Shown in pieces: positions 62,023-64,000 of a stretch of DNA of 64,000 bases (within the stretch, counting starts at the first letter, position 1; each line of letters begins with the position of its first letter). The stretch is taken from assembly GCA_025266875.1 (NCBI GenBank), contig JALLLT010000010.1, positions 744,001-808,000 on the forward strand. Reading direction: 5' to 3'. Under the pieces are notes generated by a model. The model did no database searches. It saw nothing but the letters and a program-made list of their open reading frames with translations, and had not been told where the DNA came from. The translations under genes and the position numbers were made by a program. The DNA is from Fennellomyces sp. T-0311. Lineage: Eukaryota > Mucoromycota > Mucoromycetes > Mucorales > Lichtheimiaceae.

Positions 62023-64000
62023 TATTTACATATGAAGTAGGTAATGGCATGTAATACGTGAGAAGTAATGATCCATATTATAACTCTTAAGTTTGCCTTG
62101 TATATGGCATACAGGATAATAGTAGGAACACTATCACAGCTAGTATACGAGTGTAGTGATTTTAAATTCATTAAAGCCACGAAGTAGATAATGGCATATC
62201 CAAGTGAGCTGCAGATATTAGGATCTGCAAGAGTTTGAAGAAGTGGTTTGATAGGTAACTTCACGTATCGCTCGGATTATACTAACACCTGATCATGAAG
62301 ATAGCACATCTTATATTCAATGAAGGGATTTGATATACATTTTTATCGCCTATATATGATAGTAATCTATTTGTTAAAATGGTCTCAATAAGCTGATTCC
62401 CGGTTCAATTCATTCACACCTGAACCATAGTTCATAAATTTCAAAAAAAAGTACGTATATCCTAAAGCATGCATGCTTGTCGAAGCCGTGTGCTTTCTTT
62501 CCTTGATGATATTTGGAGACGATAAAGATATACACAATCACATTGATAATATATAAATTTGGAAAGTTTACATATGTTTACTACTATTGTGTATAAGCAC
62601 AAGATGAAAGCTGTATCATATTGAACACTAGTTGTCAAGCTACTAGTTCCCTTTGAAATCCCTTTTTAATAATGGTAATTCACCGAATTACGCTGCACCA
62701 TGTAGTTCCTCTCCCGACACAAGACTATGTATAATATCAGAACAAAAAGCTTATAGAGAATTTACTCATTCAATAGTAAGAGAGCTTCTTCTAAATTATC
62801 GTCCTCATCTTGCAACGAATATTTGTTGTGATGGGCGTTTTGTTGAGAAACACCAGTAAATCATGAAAAAACTAACATTTTCAGACTTGCATATTATATG
62901 TGGCAACATTAATTATTTAAGTACAGTATTAATGTGTATGCAAAGAACCAGGATCTCTTTTAAGTTTTTTCTTTCGACTTTTTAAAGTTCTCATTACATC
63001 AGGTCTGTATCAAGAAATAGGTAGCTTGTATCGATGTGATAAATCTCATCACTCAATAAAATGAGTATCGCTGTAAATTTGCATATTAAAAAAGAGTCGT
63101 AAATTAGTGGCATGATCTATTAGCTATCCTAGTTTTCATTAGGCAATGGAATTAGAGTGTAACAATAATCACTGTACTAAAAGAGCTGATACTGGGATTG
63201 AGTCTACTCGCAAATGTAAAATCCCATCCAGTGTAACTCACAAATGGAACTGCGGTGATTTATACGTAAAAGCAAAGCACGTAACGAATACGTCTTGTAG
63301 TCACAAAATACTATTGCTAAGGGCTACACAAAGAATCAAACTCATGGCTTACCAAATTCCTTTCAGAGGTTGACTTACAACTTTTGGCCACGAAGACTCT
63401 GTTGCCGACCAAGCAAAACAAGAAGTAAACGAATAATAAAAGCATGTATGAGGTACTAATAAGCTACTGTTTTAAATTTGAAAGGAACACTCATGGAAAC
63501 TGTTGGATGCAGATCGCTGCAAGTTCGGATCCCTATTTTTGGGAAGTCGCAAACAATAAAAAGCGACCTCAATGACAACTCACATAAAAGTTAAACTTTT
63601 TTCGTTCCATTAACAATAATGAGTGTACTACTAAAAATACACAAGCACCAGTGTCGTCATTAATTCTTCGGATAAAAGCCAATTTAGCACTAGTTCGATG
63701 ACAGGTTTCTTGAAATTGTGCTTTCTTTGAATCGGGCATCGAAAGTATGCATTACTAGTATCTTGAAACATATGCAAGACCAACAAAAGCAATAAAGTTG
63801 TCAACGGGCATTTACCCCAGAAGTACGGATAAGGAAATATGACTTATAGAAGGTTGTGACATGCACACAAGCCACCACGATGTGTTTGTAAAAAAGTAGA
63901 TCAATAGATGCACTATCTTACGGTGATATTGCGCGATCGGATACTTCTCTTCGCATGCATGCACTTAGGTAATGCGGCAGCCCACAACGTAATGAATTCA
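62023..64000. other. AT-rich DNA, no supportable gene
   Basis: Only short frames of up to 75 codons (for example 63146-63373, with several Cys) and no recognisable domains, RNA genes or inverted repeats. The 63146 frame could be a relic but has no neighbour support. Confidence 0.5.

Overview
The window looks like nuclear DNA of an early-diverging filamentous fungus, most likely Mucoromycota (Mucorales). The genes are intron-rich, with short introns (mostly 45-125 nt, GT-AG). The gene set is eukaryotic: kinesin-13, myosin V, Mex67/NXF, Nup53, Eaf3/MRG15, MEMO1 and a mitochondrial bL19. Repeats include DUF6729-like and Tc1/mariner-like remnants of a kind I associate with Mucoromycota. This assignment is inference; no rRNA or species marker is present. 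All exon models below were built by eye from frame, splice sites and conserved motifs. In every multi-exon model presented as an intact gene, the exon lengths sum to a whole number of codons.

2.5-12.0 kb (minus strand): a tandem array of four paralogous secreted proteins of 515-539 aa, each with four exons. Each has a signal peptide, a domain resembling 'choice-of-anchor A', a Cys-containing module, a Thr/Ser stalk and a highly charged Trp-containing tail built on a WSxKDxG-like heptad. None ends in a GPI-type hydrophobic segment. Each has the same ~60 bp promoter module. This is the most unusual locus in the window. 13.6-28.2 kb: cytoskeleton, nuclear-pore and export genes, namely SAM-domain kinesin-13 (+), Nup53 (-), divergently transcribed Mex67 (+) that lacks the usual UBA-like C-terminus, an unrecognised 486-aa protein (+), and two paralogous WW-domain/Pro-Gln-Tyr-rich proteins (-).

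28-36 kb: a foldback repeat, then a probable iron-uptake neighbourhood on the minus strand: ferric reductase, a small one-pass membrane protein and a siderophore-type MFS transporter. 37.7-47.3 kb (minus): a 19-exon myosin V with one GC-AG intron, an F-box protein and Eaf3/MRG15. 48.1-51.8 kb (minus): two tandem alpha/beta hydrolases with identical intron positions. 54.3-56.7 kb: a small secreted-peptide candidate (-), MEMO1 (+), and mitochondrial bL19 (-) convergent with it.

57.2-62.0 kb: a transposon graveyard, with two degenerate DUF6729-like fragments (one carrying a ~109 bp MITE) and a ~1.0 kb element with terminal inverted repeats whose only ORF is a helix-turn-helix protein with no DDE catalytic domain. 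The rest (0-2.5, 12-13.6, 24.8-26.9, 35.6-37.7, 43.4-45.1, 51.8-54.3, 62-64 kb) is AT-rich DNA in which I see no supportable gene.
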